DNA of 43,862 bases from Bacteroidales bacterium (GTDB lineage Bacteria; Bacteroidota; Bacteroidia; Bacteroidales; ML635J-15). A program made the position numbers and the translations under genes. This document shows, piece by piece, positions 8,233-16,992 of the stretch. The DNA lies in assembly GCA_017620015.1 (NCBI GenBank), contig JAFZRE010000008.1:1-43862 (forward strand). Direction: 5' to 3'. The notes below the pieces were generated by a model. The model was not told the origin of the DNA and ran no database searches. It saw only the letters and a list, made by a program, of their open reading frames with translations. Position 1 is the stretch's first letter, and each line of letters begins with the position of its first letter.

Positions 8233-9318
8233 ATGGAATACAACCTTGACTTTCATTGCCAGATGATTCTGGACGAATACCGCGAGAAACTGGCGATTTT
8301 TGAAAAAATGAAGGAAATCGTGCGAACACAACTCAAAAAGTGCGTCGCCGACAACAACATTTATGTCATCGCAATAGAGTCAAGAATAAAGACCGAAAAC
8401 AGTCTTGCCGGCAAACTGGAACTCAAGGGACACAAGTACAAGACGCTTTCGGACATTACCGACATTCTGGGAACTCGCGTCATCACCTTCTATTCCGAGG
8501 AAGTTGACAAGATTTCGGCTCTCATCGACAAGGTTTTTGAAATTGACTGGGAAAATTCGGTTGATAAGCGCAAAGCCCTCGACCTCGACCAGTTCGGATA
8601 TATGTCGCTGCACTACATCTGCCGCATACCAAAGTCGCTGTACTATGATGCCGAACATCCCGAAATAAACGATTTCCGATTCGAAATACAGATGCGCACC
8701 GCCTTACAGCATGTGTGGGCTACAATGTACCACGATACCGGCTACAAGTCGGGAATCGAGGTGCCAAAGGAGCATCTGCGCAATATGAACCGCCTTGCCG
8801 GTATGCTTGAACTTGCCGACGAACAGTTCAGCCGCATACGCAAGGAAATCACCGACTACCGCCGCAATGTGCAGTCGCTGGTTACCGACGGCAACTTCGA
8901 TGAAGTGCCTCTCAACAGCGACACCTTCCGCAGTTACCTCACTATGAAGCCTTTCAAGAAGCTAATTGACAAAATTGCGACTATAAATCAGGCCGAAATC
9001 TACGAGGACAACCTTATGCGCTACTTGGCAACGCTGATAAAGATGAACTTCCGTACGCTCGGCGACTTGCACCGCCTTATCAAGAATTACAGCGAAGATG
9101 CCTACAAGCTCGCACTTCACCAGCTTTCGTCAACCGACCTCGACATTCTTGCATTGTCGGTGGCATTGCAGAACCTTTGTCTTGTTTACATTATTAAGAA
9201 GGGTGGCGGTGAAGTTGGTCTGCGTATGTTTTACGATGCAGTTTTCGGACAGTCGGCTTATAATGAAGAACGCGCACATCGCACATTCGAACAAATTACA
9301 AAGATTAACATAAAATAA
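8233..9318 (+). CDS. RelA/SpoT-domain (p)ppGpp synthetase-like protein
   Basis: 361 residues from the ATG at 8233 (a TTG two codons upstream is less likely). The N-terminal half is a RelA/SpoT nucleotidyltransferase domain with its motifs in order: SRIKTENSLAGKL (about 50-62), DILGTRVITF (77-86), GYMSLHY (122-128) and FEIQMRTALQHVWATMYHD (150-168). It therefore appears competent to make (p)ppGpp or a related alarmone. There is no HD hydrolase, TGS or ACT domain. The last 170 residues are helical and unassigned. A hydrolase-like partner is encoded 7 nt downstream. Family members can also make other nucleotides, so the product is inferred. Confidence 0.85.
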   Translation: MEYNLDFHCQMILDEYREKLAIFEKMKEIVRTQLKKCVADNNIYVIAIESRIKTENSLAGKLELKGHKYKTLSDITDILGTRVITFYSEEVDKISALIDKVFEIDWENSVDKRKALDLDQFGYMSLHYICRIPKSLYYDAEHPEINDFRFEIQMRTALQHVWATMYHDTGYKSGIEVPKEHLRNMNRLAGMLELADEQFSRIRKEITDYRRNVQSLVTDGNFDEVPLNSDTFRSYLTMKPFKKLIDKIATINQAEIYEDNLMRYLATLIKMNFRTLGDLHRLIKNYSEDAYKLALHQLSSTDLDILALSVALQNLCLVYIIKKGGGEVGLRMFYDAVFGQSAYNEERAHRTFEQITKINIK

Positions 9319-9325
9319 GAACACA

Positions 9326-10750
9326 ATGGCAAACAAATACATAGACACAAGCATTCTCGACAAGGCAATGCACTTTGCAATTGATGCACACGCCAATACC
9401 GAACGCAGAGGCAAGGGATTCCCCTACTCTATCCATCTGATGGAAGCGGTAGAAATTGCTTCAACAATAACATCCGACCAGGAAATACTTGCCGCAGCTG
9501 CATTGCACGATACGATTGAAGACACCGATGTCACATTGGAGCAGTTGCGCAAGGAATTTGGCGACAGGGTTGCCACTTTGGTGGAAGCTGAAAGCGACAA
9601 GTTTGTAAAAGGTTTCTCGGAGCGCGACAGTTGGATTGACCGCAAAAAGGCAGCCTTGGAAAGACTCGCCGATGCTCCTTACGATGCTAAAATTGTGGCT
9701 ATGGGCGACAAACTCTCGAATATGCGCGCCATCGCCCGCGACTACGAGCGTATTGGCGACGAACTTTGGGAAATTTTCCACGCACCAAACGGCAAATCCG
9801 ACCACGAATGGCGCTACCGCGAACTGGCTGTGGCTTTGTTCGACCTTGCTGGAACACCTGCGTACCGCGAATTTATTACTTTGCTCGAAAAGACTTTCGG
9901 TCAGAAGGATTTCGGTGAGCCTGTAAAAATTGACCTTGCAGAATATGAACGTAGCGGAGAAGGCTTCAATGCCGAAAGTTACAACCATAAGGGCGGACGC
10001 ACAATGATAAAGCTGTACTCCGAATCGGTATCGCCAGAAATGCCGTTGCGCGAACTTCGCACGGCAATGAATGTTTTCCGAATGGGACTTCTTACACCTA
10101 TGTCAGGACGCTTTGTCACCGATGGCAAGAGATACGGGTGTGAGTTCGGTCGCATTGTCGATAAAAAGTCGTTCGCAAGGGCAATATCCGAAAATCCAGA
10201 CAGTATGAAAAGGTATGCAACCGAATTTGCCCGTATGTGCAAGCAGTTGCATTCCACGGTTTGCAATCCCGCAGTTTTCCCGTCGGCAGCAGACGAAGCT
10301 TGCAAGGCTGTCGAAAATGCAACAATTTTTACCACCGACGAGAAGAAAAAGGTTCTCGACTTTGTGAAAAGCGTACCGCCGGCAACCACTTGTCTCCATG
10401 GCGACCTGCACATCGGCAATATTCTAGATTCAAGCTTTGGCAACCTATGGATAGACCTTGCCGACTTTAGCTACGGCAATCCGCTATTTGACTTTGGCAT
10501 GATGTACATTGTTTGCAGGTGCAATCCCGACGACCTGACAAAGAAGCTATATCATATCAACAATGAGGCAATGATTAGGTTCTGGAAGTTATTTGCCTAC
10601 GAATATTTTGGCGCCGACACTCCCGAAAAACTTGCCGAAGTTGAAAATAAACTTCGCCCGTTTGCAGCTTTGAAGATTCTGCATTTCGGAATTAAAGGTT
10701 ACGACGATTTCATAAGGGAGAGCCTGCTAGGATGTGCTTCGCACGTTTGA
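9326..10750 (+). CDS. HD hydrolase (SpoT/MESH1-like) fused to an APH-like kinase
   Basis: 474 residues in two parts. Residues 1-195 resemble the SpoT/MESH1 (p)ppGpp hydrolase: a first His (His37 in GFPYSIHLMEA), LHDTIEDTDVTLEQL with His61, Asp62, Glu65 and Asp66, and MGDKLSNMRAI with Asp128. All expected metal and catalytic residues are present. Residues 215-474 resemble aminoglycoside-phosphotransferase-type kinases (similar to the TIGR02172 family), with HGDLHIGN (His358, Asp360, Asn365) and the downstream WIDLADFSYGNPLFDFG. The gene follows the alarmone synthetase by 7 nt. The hydrolase may balance the synthetase, and the kinase substrate is unknown. The fusion is clear in sequence; the functional pairing is inference. 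Confidence 0.82.
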   Translation: MANKYIDTSILDKAMHFAIDAHANTERRGKGFPYSIHLMEAVEIASTITSDQEILAAAALHDTIEDTDVTLEQLRKEFGDRVATLVEAESDKFVKGFSERDSWIDRKKAALERLADAPYDAKIVAMGDKLSNMRAIARDYERIGDELWEIFHAPNGKSDHEWRYRELAVALFDLAGTPAYREFITLLEKTFGQKDFGEPVKIDLAEYERSGEGFNAESYNHKGGRTMIKLYSESVSPEMPLRELRTAMNVFRMGLLTPMSGRFVTDGKRYGCEFGRIVDKKSFARAISENPDSMKRYATEFARMCKQLHSTVCNPAVFPSAADEACKAVENATIFTTDEKKKVLDFVKSVPPATTCLHGDLHIGNILDSSFGNLWIDLADFSYGNPLFDFGMMYIVCRCNPDDLTKKLYHINNEAMIRFWKLFAYEYFGADTPEKLAEVENKLRPFAALKILHFGIKGYDDFIRESLLGCASHV

Positions 10751-10915
10751 ATGGCTGACGCCGTTTCTGGGGCTACGCCCGTTTCTAATTGTTTAACTTC
10801 GTTGAGGGCTTCGCCGTTCTAAGTTTCTATGGCTGGCGGTTGCTGAGCTTGTCGCACTGAGTGAAATCGAAGTGTTGTCGAAGTACGCCGTTCTATGGTC
10901 CTTGCTTCGCTGTTT
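10751..10915. repeat. Intergenic repeats downstream of the HD/APH gene
   Basis: The gap contains inverted copies of the GGCTTCGCC / GGGGCTACGCCC vocabulary and, at about 10839-10885, GTTGCTGAGCTTGTCGCACT followed by GAGTGAAATCGAAG, a degenerate CTTCGAC...GCTCAG-type repeat. No gene is visible. Confidence 0.6.
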
Positions 10916-10973
10916 GAATTCTCAAATCCATCAAATAATTCAAATTTCTTTCTCCCATACCAAATAATAAATT

Positions 10974-10981
10974 TAAATTTG
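10974..10981 (+). promoter_or_regulatory. -7 box TAAATTTG before the TonB receptor gene
   Basis: Exact TAnnTTTG match. The predicted transcript would start near 10988, about 18 nt before the ATG at 11006. Confidence 0.55.
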
Positions 10982-11005
10982 TAGCCACATTTTTTAATTT
11001 CGGGT

Positions 11006-13522
11006 ATGAAGCGTAAATTTTTACCACTCATTTTCGTTTGCTTGTCGGCGGCTGTAACCTACGCCCAGACCGACACTACAAGCAATAAAGAATACTATGA
11101 AACTACTGCTGTACCTGTAGTTGTGCTTTCCGAATCGGAAGTCGAGGAGGGGTCGCAGGAGAACGATATTTCAACCTTGTTGCAGTCATCGCAGGATGTA
11201 TATGTAAATTCCGCAGGCTACACTTTCGGACAGGCTCGTTTCCGCTTCCGCGGTTACGACAACCAGAACTCCGAGGTGTTGATGAACGGAATATGCGTTA
11301 ACGATGCCGAAAACGGCCGTCCCGTATATAGCAACTGGGGCGGACTTAACGATGTAATGCGCTTTAAGACAAACACATCGGCATTGCATTTCTCTGACTA
11401 CTCGTTCGGTGGACTTGGCGGTGTAACCAATATTTCTACCCGCGTTTCGGAGTTCCGTCAGGGTGGAAGCGTTTCGTACGCAAACTCAAACCGTTCGTAC
11501 CGCCACAGGGCAATGGCAGCCTACAGCACAGGCCTTATGGCTAACGGCTGGGCTTTCTCGGTGGCAGCATCAACCCGTCTGGCACAAAAATGTTACATTC
11601 CGGGCACATTCTACGAAGGCTACGCTTACTTCTTCGGTGCCGAAAAGAAATTCAACGACCACCACAGCCTCGGACTTACAATTTACGGTTCGCCGTCGCG
11701 TAGCGGAAGGTCGGGCGCAGCAACTGCCGAAACCTACGAACTTCTTGGCACAAACTACTACAATCCCAACTGGGGATACCAGAACGGCAAGGTCCGTAAC
11801 GCCAAGGTCGGATATTTCCACCAGCCGCGAATCATCCTCTCACACTACTGGGACATCGACAACACTATGAAACTGCAGACCTCGGCATCGTATATGTTCG
11901 GTCGCGGCGGAACGACGGCCCTCAACTGGTACGACGCTCCCGACCCGCGTCCCGACTACTACCGCAACTTTCCGTCGTACTACGATGACGATGAAAATAT
12001 GTTCGCCCAGCTTACAAACGAATGGCAGAACGACGAGAACAAAGGTCTACTCGACTGGGACCACTTCTATTTTGCAAATATGAAAAACCTATATACGGTT
12101 ACTAATGTGGGCGGAAATCCCAACGATTCAATCACAGGCAACCGTGCAAAATACATCATCGAAGAACGCCGCAACGACATTAGCCGCTTCGACTTTGCTT
12201 CGCGCTTGAGCAAGATTTTTACCGATGAGATAAAGATGGTCGCTGGCGTAAACTACATGATGAACCAGACGCACTACTTCAAGGTAATCGACGACCTTCT
12301 TGGTGCCGACTGGTGGCTCGATGTTGACCAGTTTGCCGAACGCGACTTCAACGACGACAACTACATCCAGAGCGACCTCGACAATCCAAACCAAGTGAAG
12401 AAGGAAGGCGATTTGTTCGGCTACAACTACTTGGCAAACATTCACAAGACCGATGCTTTTGCCGAAGCCGAGTTCAAGTATTCGAAGGTTGAATTCTTTA
12501 CTGCTCTGAAACTTTCTTATACAGAATACTGGCGCGACGGAAAGATGCGTAACGGAAAATTCCCCGATGGCTCCTACGGTGCTTCGGACCACCAGCGTTT
12601 CTTCAACTACGCTGTGAAGGCTGGCGTCAACTACAAGATTACAGGACGCAACTTCCTGCTTGCCAATGTGGCTTACCTCACCCGTGCACCTTATTTCCGC
12701 AATGCGTATGTTTCGCCACGCACACGCGACAATGTTGTGCCAAACCTCAAGAGCGAGACAATTTTCTCGGGCGACCTCAGCTATTTCTACCGCTCGCCAA
12801 ACTTCCAGCTCAAGATTACGGGCTACTACACCGAATTCCGCAACGGAACCGAAGGCACAAGTTTCTACCACGATGAGCTTAACACCTTCGTCAACTATAT
12901 GATGACTGGCGTAAACAAGGTTCACTACGGCGGAGAATTCGGAACAGAGGTTAAGATTTCGCCTACCGTTACTGCAACTGCTGCCTTGGGTTACGGAAGA
13001 TACATGTACAACAGTCGTCCGTCGGTAACCATAACTCAGGACAACAGTTCCGAAGTGCTTGCAACCGACCGCACCGTTTACATAAAGAACTACCACATCG
13101 GCGGAACTCCCGAATTAGCAGCAACTATCGGTGTTAAGTATTCCGCCCCAAAATATTGGTACATAGGTGCTAACGCAAATTATTTCGGTGAAAACTATGT
13201 TACCATCAATCCAGAGAAACACACCGTTGAGGCTCTCGACATTTTTGTTGTCGGCGACCCGCAGCTCGAAACTATTCTCGGTCAGGAAAAGTTGAAAGGC
13301 GGTTTCACACTCGACATCTACGGTGGAAAATCGTGGAGAATACAGCACAAATACACTATCGGTTTCACTGCAAGCATCTCGAATGTAACTCACAACACCA
13401 AGATTGCAACCAGCGGATTCGAGCAGTACCGTTTCGACAAGACCAACATCGACAAGTTCCCCAACAAGTACTACTATATGTACGGAATTAATTACTTCGC
13501 AAACCTATATTTCAGATTCTAA
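11006..13522 (+). CDS. TonB-dependent outer-membrane receptor
   Basis: 838 residues with a clear signal peptide (MKRKFLPLIFVCLSAAVTYA, cut before Gln21). A plug domain spans about residues 35-150 (SEVEEGSQENDISTLLQSSQ, then GFRGYDNQNSEVLMNG-like sequence). A long aromatic-rich beta-barrel follows, ending in NLYFRF with the terminal Phe of outer-membrane proteins. There is no N-terminal carboxypeptidase-like domain, unlike SusC. The two genes that follow at 12-13 nt encode DUF5689 lipoproteins, so the three likely form one uptake or surface operon. The substrate cannot be told from sequence. Confidence 0.9.
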   Translation: MKRKFLPLIFVCLSAAVTYAQTDTTSNKEYYETTAVPVVVLSESEVEEGSQENDISTLLQSSQDVYVNSAGYTFGQARFRFRGYDNQNSEVLMNGICVNDAENGRPVYSNWGGLNDVMRFKTNTSALHFSDYSFGGLGGVTNISTRVSEFRQGGSVSYANSNRSYRHRAMAAYSTGLMANGWAFSVAASTRLAQKCYIPGTFYEGYAYFFGAEKKFNDHHSLGLTIYGSPSRSGRSGAATAETYELLGTNYYNPNWGYQNGKVRNAKVGYFHQPRIILSHYWDIDNTMKLQTSASYMFGRGGTTALNWYDAPDPRPDYYRNFPSYYDDDENMFAQLTNEWQNDENKGLLDWDHFYFANMKNLYTVTNVGGNPNDSITGNRAKYIIEERRNDISRFDFASRLSKIFTDEIKMVAGVNYMMNQTHYFKVIDDLLGADWWLDVDQFAERDFNDDNYIQSDLDNPNQVKKEGDLFGYNYLANIHKTDAFAEAEFKYSKVEFFTALKLSYTEYWRDGKMRNGKFPDGSYGASDHQRFFNYAVKAGVNYKITGRNFLLANVAYLTRAPYFRNAYVSPRTRDNVVPNLKSETIFSGDLSYFYRSPNFQLKITGYYTEFRNGTEGTSFYHDELNTFVNYMMTGVNKVHYGGEFGTEVKISPTVTATAALGYGRYMYNSRPSVTITQDNSSEVLATDRTVYIKNYHIGGTPELAATIGVKYSAPKYWYIGANANYFGENYVTINPEKHTVEALDIFVVGDPQLETILGQEKLKGGFTLDIYGGKSWRIQHKYTIGFTASISNVTHNTKIATSGFEQYRFDKTNIDKFPNKYYYMYGINYFANLYFRF

Positions 13523-13534
13523 AACACTTGCAAG

Positions 13535-14329
13535 ATGAAAAAGATAATTTCCATAATAGTTCCGATGTTTTTTGCAGCCGTGGCACTCGTCTGCTCCTGC
13601 GAGAAACCCGATGTCCCAGCAATAACCGAGTTGGACAAGGACCATATACTTACGGTTTCCGACATTTACAAGATGTGGGCCGACAGTGGCGACTACTACC
13701 AGTTTAAAGACGACTATATGCTGTTCGGTACAATCACCATGGACGACAGCCACGACAACATCTACAAGGAAGCCTACTTGCAGGATTCCACTGGCGGAAT
13801 AAATATCTACAAGCTCAGCAAAGCGGGTATGGTAAAGGTTGGCGACCGCATCCGCATGAACCTGAAAGGCAGCCAGATAGTAAATTACAGCGGCAAGATG
13901 GAACTAAGCTTTGTCGACGTGGAGGATGCCACACTTCAGGTGATACTTCAGGAACCAAATGTACCGATTACTCCAGAGGAAGTTACTATGGCTCAGGTTA
14001 TTGAAAATCCAGCATATTACGACTGCCGTCTTGTAAAACTCAACAATGTGCAGTTTGCCGCAAGCGATACCTTGATGACCTACGCTGTGGAACACGGTTC
14101 GGCAACCCAGAGCCGCAACATGACAAGCTGCGACGGAAATACACTCGTCGCCCGCAACAGCGACTACGCCGACTTTGCAGGGCAACCTTTGCCAAAAGGT
14201 AGCGGAAGTGTAGTAGGAATTATGACACGGTACATTAGGTCTGGCTCAAACGGAACAACAACGACTACCTATCAGATAATCATCCGTTCGACCGATGAAG
14301 TGAATATGGAAAACGAAAGGTGCGACTAA
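13535..14329 (+). CDS. DUF5689 lipoprotein
   Basis: 264 residues. An N-terminal lipoprotein-type signal (VALVCSCEKPD, with Cys20 or Cys22 as the likely acylated residue) precedes a DUF5689 domain. The family pattern is visible in YQFKDDYMLFGTITMDDS, NIYKEAYLQDSTGGINIY and VKVGDRIRMNLKGSQIVNYS, consistent with an OB-like fold. It lies 12 nt after the TonB receptor and 13 nt before a paralogue. It is expected on the cell surface or inner face of the outer membrane, as an accessory to the receptor (inferred). Confidence 0.85.
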   Translation: MKKIISIIVPMFFAAVALVCSCEKPDVPAITELDKDHILTVSDIYKMWADSGDYYQFKDDYMLFGTITMDDSHDNIYKEAYLQDSTGGINIYKLSKAGMVKVGDRIRMNLKGSQIVNYSGKMELSFVDVEDATLQVILQEPNVPITPEEVTMAQVIENPAYYDCRLVKLNNVQFAASDTLMTYAVEHGSATQSRNMTSCDGNTLVARNSDYADFAGQPLPKGSGSVVGIMTRYIRSGSNGTTTTTYQIIIRSTDEVNMENERCD

Positions 14330-14342
14330 AAAATAGGACGAT

Positions 14343-15572
14343 ATGAAAAGCATAATCAAGATATTGGCAATAGCGACGGCAATAATGCCGGCATTTATTT
14401 TCAGCGGTTGCATTCAGGGCAAGTACGACACTCCCGAAGTCGGTGAAGTGCCTGTTGGCGATACGGTTACAATCACCCGCCTGTGGGAAATCTACGATTC
14501 GCTTGTGGCAGCTGGCGGCGGAACATACAAGTTCAACGAAGACCATTCAGTTTTCGGCTACATAACCATGTCCGACAAGATTGGCAACATCTACAAGTCG
14601 GCTTACCTGCAGGGCGGTGCCGACGACGACAAGGCCATCAACTTGCACCTGCTTTCGTCGGGTGGAGTGTACGAAGGCGACTATGTGCGCGTGAACCTCA
14701 AAGGCTTGGTTCTCAGCGACTACAGCGGTATGATACAACTCGATTCCGTTCATGTTGACAATAACATAGTAAAGTTGGAAACAAGAAGATTCCTCGAACC
14801 GGAATTGGTTGATATGGAGAACATCGGCACTGGTTTATATGTCGGAAAGCTCGTCAAGTTCCGCAAGGTTCAGTTCCAACAGCAGTATGTAGGTAAGACT
14901 TACGCTGACAAGGAAGGTCAGAAAACAGTAAACACCTATATTGAGGACGAACTAGGCAACACAATGATTGTCCGTACAAGCGGTTATGCCAACTTTGCAG
15001 GCGATACAATTCCCTCAGGAAGCGGTTCGCTTACAGCTATCGTAAGCAGATATGGCACTGAATACCAGTTATATATCCGCAACACCGATGAAGTTCAACT
15101 CACTGGTCGTCGCTTTGGTGATGTGGATGAATTATTTGAAAACAACTTTGATGCATCACCTGCTGGTGAATTTGCCGATGCAGGATGGCAGAACAATGCC
15201 GTACAAGGCTCTGCAAAGTGGATGTGTCAGGCTGCTACCGATGGCAACATCCTTAGCATCAGCGGAAACAGCGGCGAGCAGAACGAAACTTGGCTTATAA
15301 CTCCCGAAATTGCACTTCAGGCAAATTCGTATCTCAGTTTCAAGACCAGAATGCTGACCGCAGGAAATACGCTTACGGCACTTATTTCAACCGACGGCAC
15401 CAACTGGACACAACTTCCAGCCAACATTGCAGTATCGACCGACTGGGCAATCTCCGGCGATGTTAGCCTTGCACAATATTCGGGCAACATCCGCATAGCC
15501 TTCAAGTTTGAAAGTCCTGTGGGAGTAGCAGGAAAATACTTCCTGGATGAAGTAAAGGTGTTTACGAAGTAA
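14343..15572 (+). CDS. DUF5689 lipoprotein with C-terminal jelly-roll-like domain
   Basis: 409 residues. The lipobox is FSGC with Cys23. Residues about 35-260 repeat the DUF5689 pattern of the preceding gene (YKFNEDHSVFGYITMSDK, NIYKSAYLQGG, YVRVNLKGLVLSDYSG). The C-terminal 150 residues (ENNFDASPAGEFADAGWQN, WLITPEIALQANSYLSFKTR) resemble choice-of-anchor-J/MAM-like beta-sandwich domains found in secreted Bacteroidota proteins. It is a paralogue of the preceding gene with an added module and the last gene of the receptor operon. Confidence 0.85.
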   Translation: MKSIIKILAIATAIMPAFIFSGCIQGKYDTPEVGEVPVGDTVTITRLWEIYDSLVAAGGGTYKFNEDHSVFGYITMSDKIGNIYKSAYLQGGADDDKAINLHLLSSGGVYEGDYVRVNLKGLVLSDYSGMIQLDSVHVDNNIVKLETRRFLEPELVDMENIGTGLYVGKLVKFRKVQFQQQYVGKTYADKEGQKTVNTYIEDELGNTMIVRTSGYANFAGDTIPSGSGSLTAIVSRYGTEYQLYIRNTDEVQLTGRRFGDVDELFENNFDASPAGEFADAGWQNNAVQGSAKWMCQAATDGNILSISGNSGEQNETWLITPEIALQANSYLSFKTRMLTAGNTLTALISTDGTNWTQLPANIAVSTDWAISGDVSLAQYSGNIRIAFKFESPVGVAGKYFLDEVKVFTK

Positions 15573-15595
15573 AAAAATGGGGGCTGAGAGCCCCC
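15573..15595 (-). terminator. Terminator of the deoC operon
   Basis: GGGGGCT and AGCCCCC (15579-15585 and 15589-15595) form a 7-bp stem with a GAG loop. On the minus strand it is followed by a run of seven T (15572-15578 region), so it is oriented for deoC, whose stop is 15 nt away. The opposite-strand receptor operon ends 7 nt from it and may also use the hairpin. Confidence 0.8.
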
Positions 15596-15609
15596 AAAAA
15601 CGTATTTTC

Positions 15610-16488
15610 TTAGAAATACTTTATCTCTTTCTTCTTTCCATCAAACTTGCTGATGTCGGTTAGCAAGGCGTTTGCAAGGCGCGATGCACCTAGACGGAAG
15701 AAGTCGTTGTTGAGCCATTCCTCGCCAAGAACATCCTTTACGATTGTGTAGTATAACAAAGCGTCTTCGGTTGTCGAAATTCCGCCGGCTGGCTTCAGTC
15801 CTACCATTTCGCCAGTTTCCTTGTAGTAGTCGCGTATTGCACAGCACATTACATATACGGCTTCGGGAGTTGCCGAAACTGCGGTCTTTCCTGTCGAGGT
15901 CTTGATGAAGTCGGCACCCGATTCCATTGCCAATATGCTGGCGATGTAGATGTTGTCGGGAGTCTTGAGTTCTCCAGTTTCGAGGATGACCTTCAGCAAA
16001 GCGTCGCCGATTGAGTGGCGGATGGTGAGGATTTCGTCCGAAACTGTCTGGTAGTCCTCTTCGAGGAACTTGCCAACCGAAATTACGATGTCGATTTCGT
16101 CAGCACCCTTTTCCACAGCCATTTCACACTCTACGGTTTTTACAGAGAGGAAGGATTGCGATGCAGGGAAGCAAGCTCCAACTGCAGCAATATCAACATC
16201 TTCGAGTTCAAGGCAGTCGAGGACGGTGGGAACCATTGCGGGATAAACGCAAATTGCAGCCACGTTCTTGTATTTTGGGAAATGCTTGTTGAAGTCGTTT
16301 ACCTTTTCTGTCATTTCGGCAATCTTGCTTTCGGTGTCGCTACCGTTGAGGCTTGTAAGGTCAACGCAGTTAAGGAGTTGCATCAGAACTTCCTTGTTGT
16401 TGTTTTCCTGCATCTTCTTTTTGTACTGCTTTACCTTTTTTTCGATTTCCTTTTCCGATGGTGCACCGGGGTAATTTCTGTCTTTCAT
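15610..16488 (-). CDS. deoC: Deoxyribose-phosphate aldolase
   Basis: About 292 residues from the ATG at 16488 (MKDRNYPGAPSE). An eight-residue upstream extension would overlap the preceding gene and is unlikely. DeoC splits 2-deoxyribose-5-phosphate to acetaldehyde and glyceraldehyde-3-phosphate. The Schiff-base lysine is in DFIKTSTGK, and the KGADEIDIVISVGKF and VGLKPAGGIST segments complete the TIM-barrel active site. The N-terminal helical extension of about 40 residues is seen in longer DeoC forms. It starts 1 nt after the stop of the MazG-like gene, so the two are cotranscribed and probably translationally coupled. Both concern (deoxy)nucleotide breakdown. Confidence 0.93.
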   Translation of the reverse strand: MKDRNYPGAPSEKEIEKKVKQYKKKMQENNNKEVLMQLLNCVDLTSLNGSDTESKIAEMTEKVNDFNKHFPKYKNVAAICVYPAMVPTVLDCLELEDVDIAAVGACFPASQSFLSVKTVECEMAVEKGADEIDIVISVGKFLEEDYQTVSDEILTIRHSIGDALLKVILETGELKTPDNIYIASILAMESGADFIKTSTGKTAVSATPEAVYVMCCAIRDYYKETGEMVGLKPAGGISTTEDALLYYTIVKDVLGEEWLNNDFFRLGASRLANALLTDISKFDGKKKEIKYF

Positions 16489-16489
16489 A

Positions 16490-16813
16490 TTATTTAAGTT
16501 TTTGGTTATCAATATGTCTTGTTTTGTCTCTATTGGTTTTCTTCTCGAAGTTTGCCTTCATTGCAGCCTCGAGGTCAATTCCTGTCTGATTGGCTATGCA
16601 GGTAAGCACCCACAAAACGTCGGCAATTTCGTCCTCAAGGTTTAGGTTGTCGGTAGGCTTTGCCGACTGTTCTCCGTACTTGCGTGCAATTACGCGTGCC
16701 ATTTCGCCGACTTCCTCCGTCAGCACAATCATATTTGTCTTCACATCGAAGTAGCGGACTCCATAGGTGCGAATCCAGTCGTCAACAGTATGTTGGAGTT
16801 CCTTAATGGTCAT
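16490..16813 (-). CDS. MazG-like nucleotide pyrophosphohydrolase
   Basis: 107 residues, a single all-alpha NTP-PPase domain of the MazG superfamily. The metal-binding pattern EExxE...ExxD is visible as LTEEVGEMAR and LEDEIADVLWVL. Such enzymes hydrolyse (d)NTPs to monophosphates, often to clear non-canonical nucleotides. The substrate here is unknown. It is the first gene of a two-gene operon with deoC, with a promoter box just upstream. Confidence 0.85.
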   Translation of the reverse strand: MTIKELQHTVDDWIRTYGVRYFDVKTNMIVLTEEVGEMARVIARKYGEQSAKPTDNLNLEDEIADVLWVLTCIANQTGIDLEAAMKANFEKKTNRDKTRHIDNQKLK

Positions 16814-16841
16814 TTCTTTTGCATTATCATATTCAACACTG

Positions 16842-16849
16842 CAAAATTA
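16842..16849 (-). promoter_or_regulatory. -7 box (TAATTTTG on minus strand) for the MazG-like/deoC operon
   Basis: The plus strand reads CAAAATTA, the complement of TAATTTTG. It lies about 30 nt before the ATG at 16813, a normal distance for a Bacteroidota promoter. Confidence 0.55.
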
Positions 16850-16904
16850 AGATAATTTTGGAATGAATAGAATATTGGTTTTTGTATTTCACTAGAATTG
16901 TCTC

Positions 16905-16990
16905 CACAATCATTTCAAGCCTTCAAACGTGCGAAGCACTCAGAAACGGGCATTGCCCATTAAAACTTAGAAACCAATAAACGGCGCTAG
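16905..16990. repeat. Short intergenic repeat block
   Basis: Contains AACGTGCGAAGCACTCAGAAA, AACGGGCATTGCCCATTAAA and AACGGCGCTAGCC, all with small self-complementary cores like those at 140-515. No gene is visible. Confidence 0.55.
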
Positions 16991-16992
16991 CC

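Noticed and set aside
12128..13096. 322-codon minus-strand frame inside the TonB receptor gene
   Set aside because: It is antisense to the barrel domain, has no recognisable domain and is Val/His-biased like other shadows.
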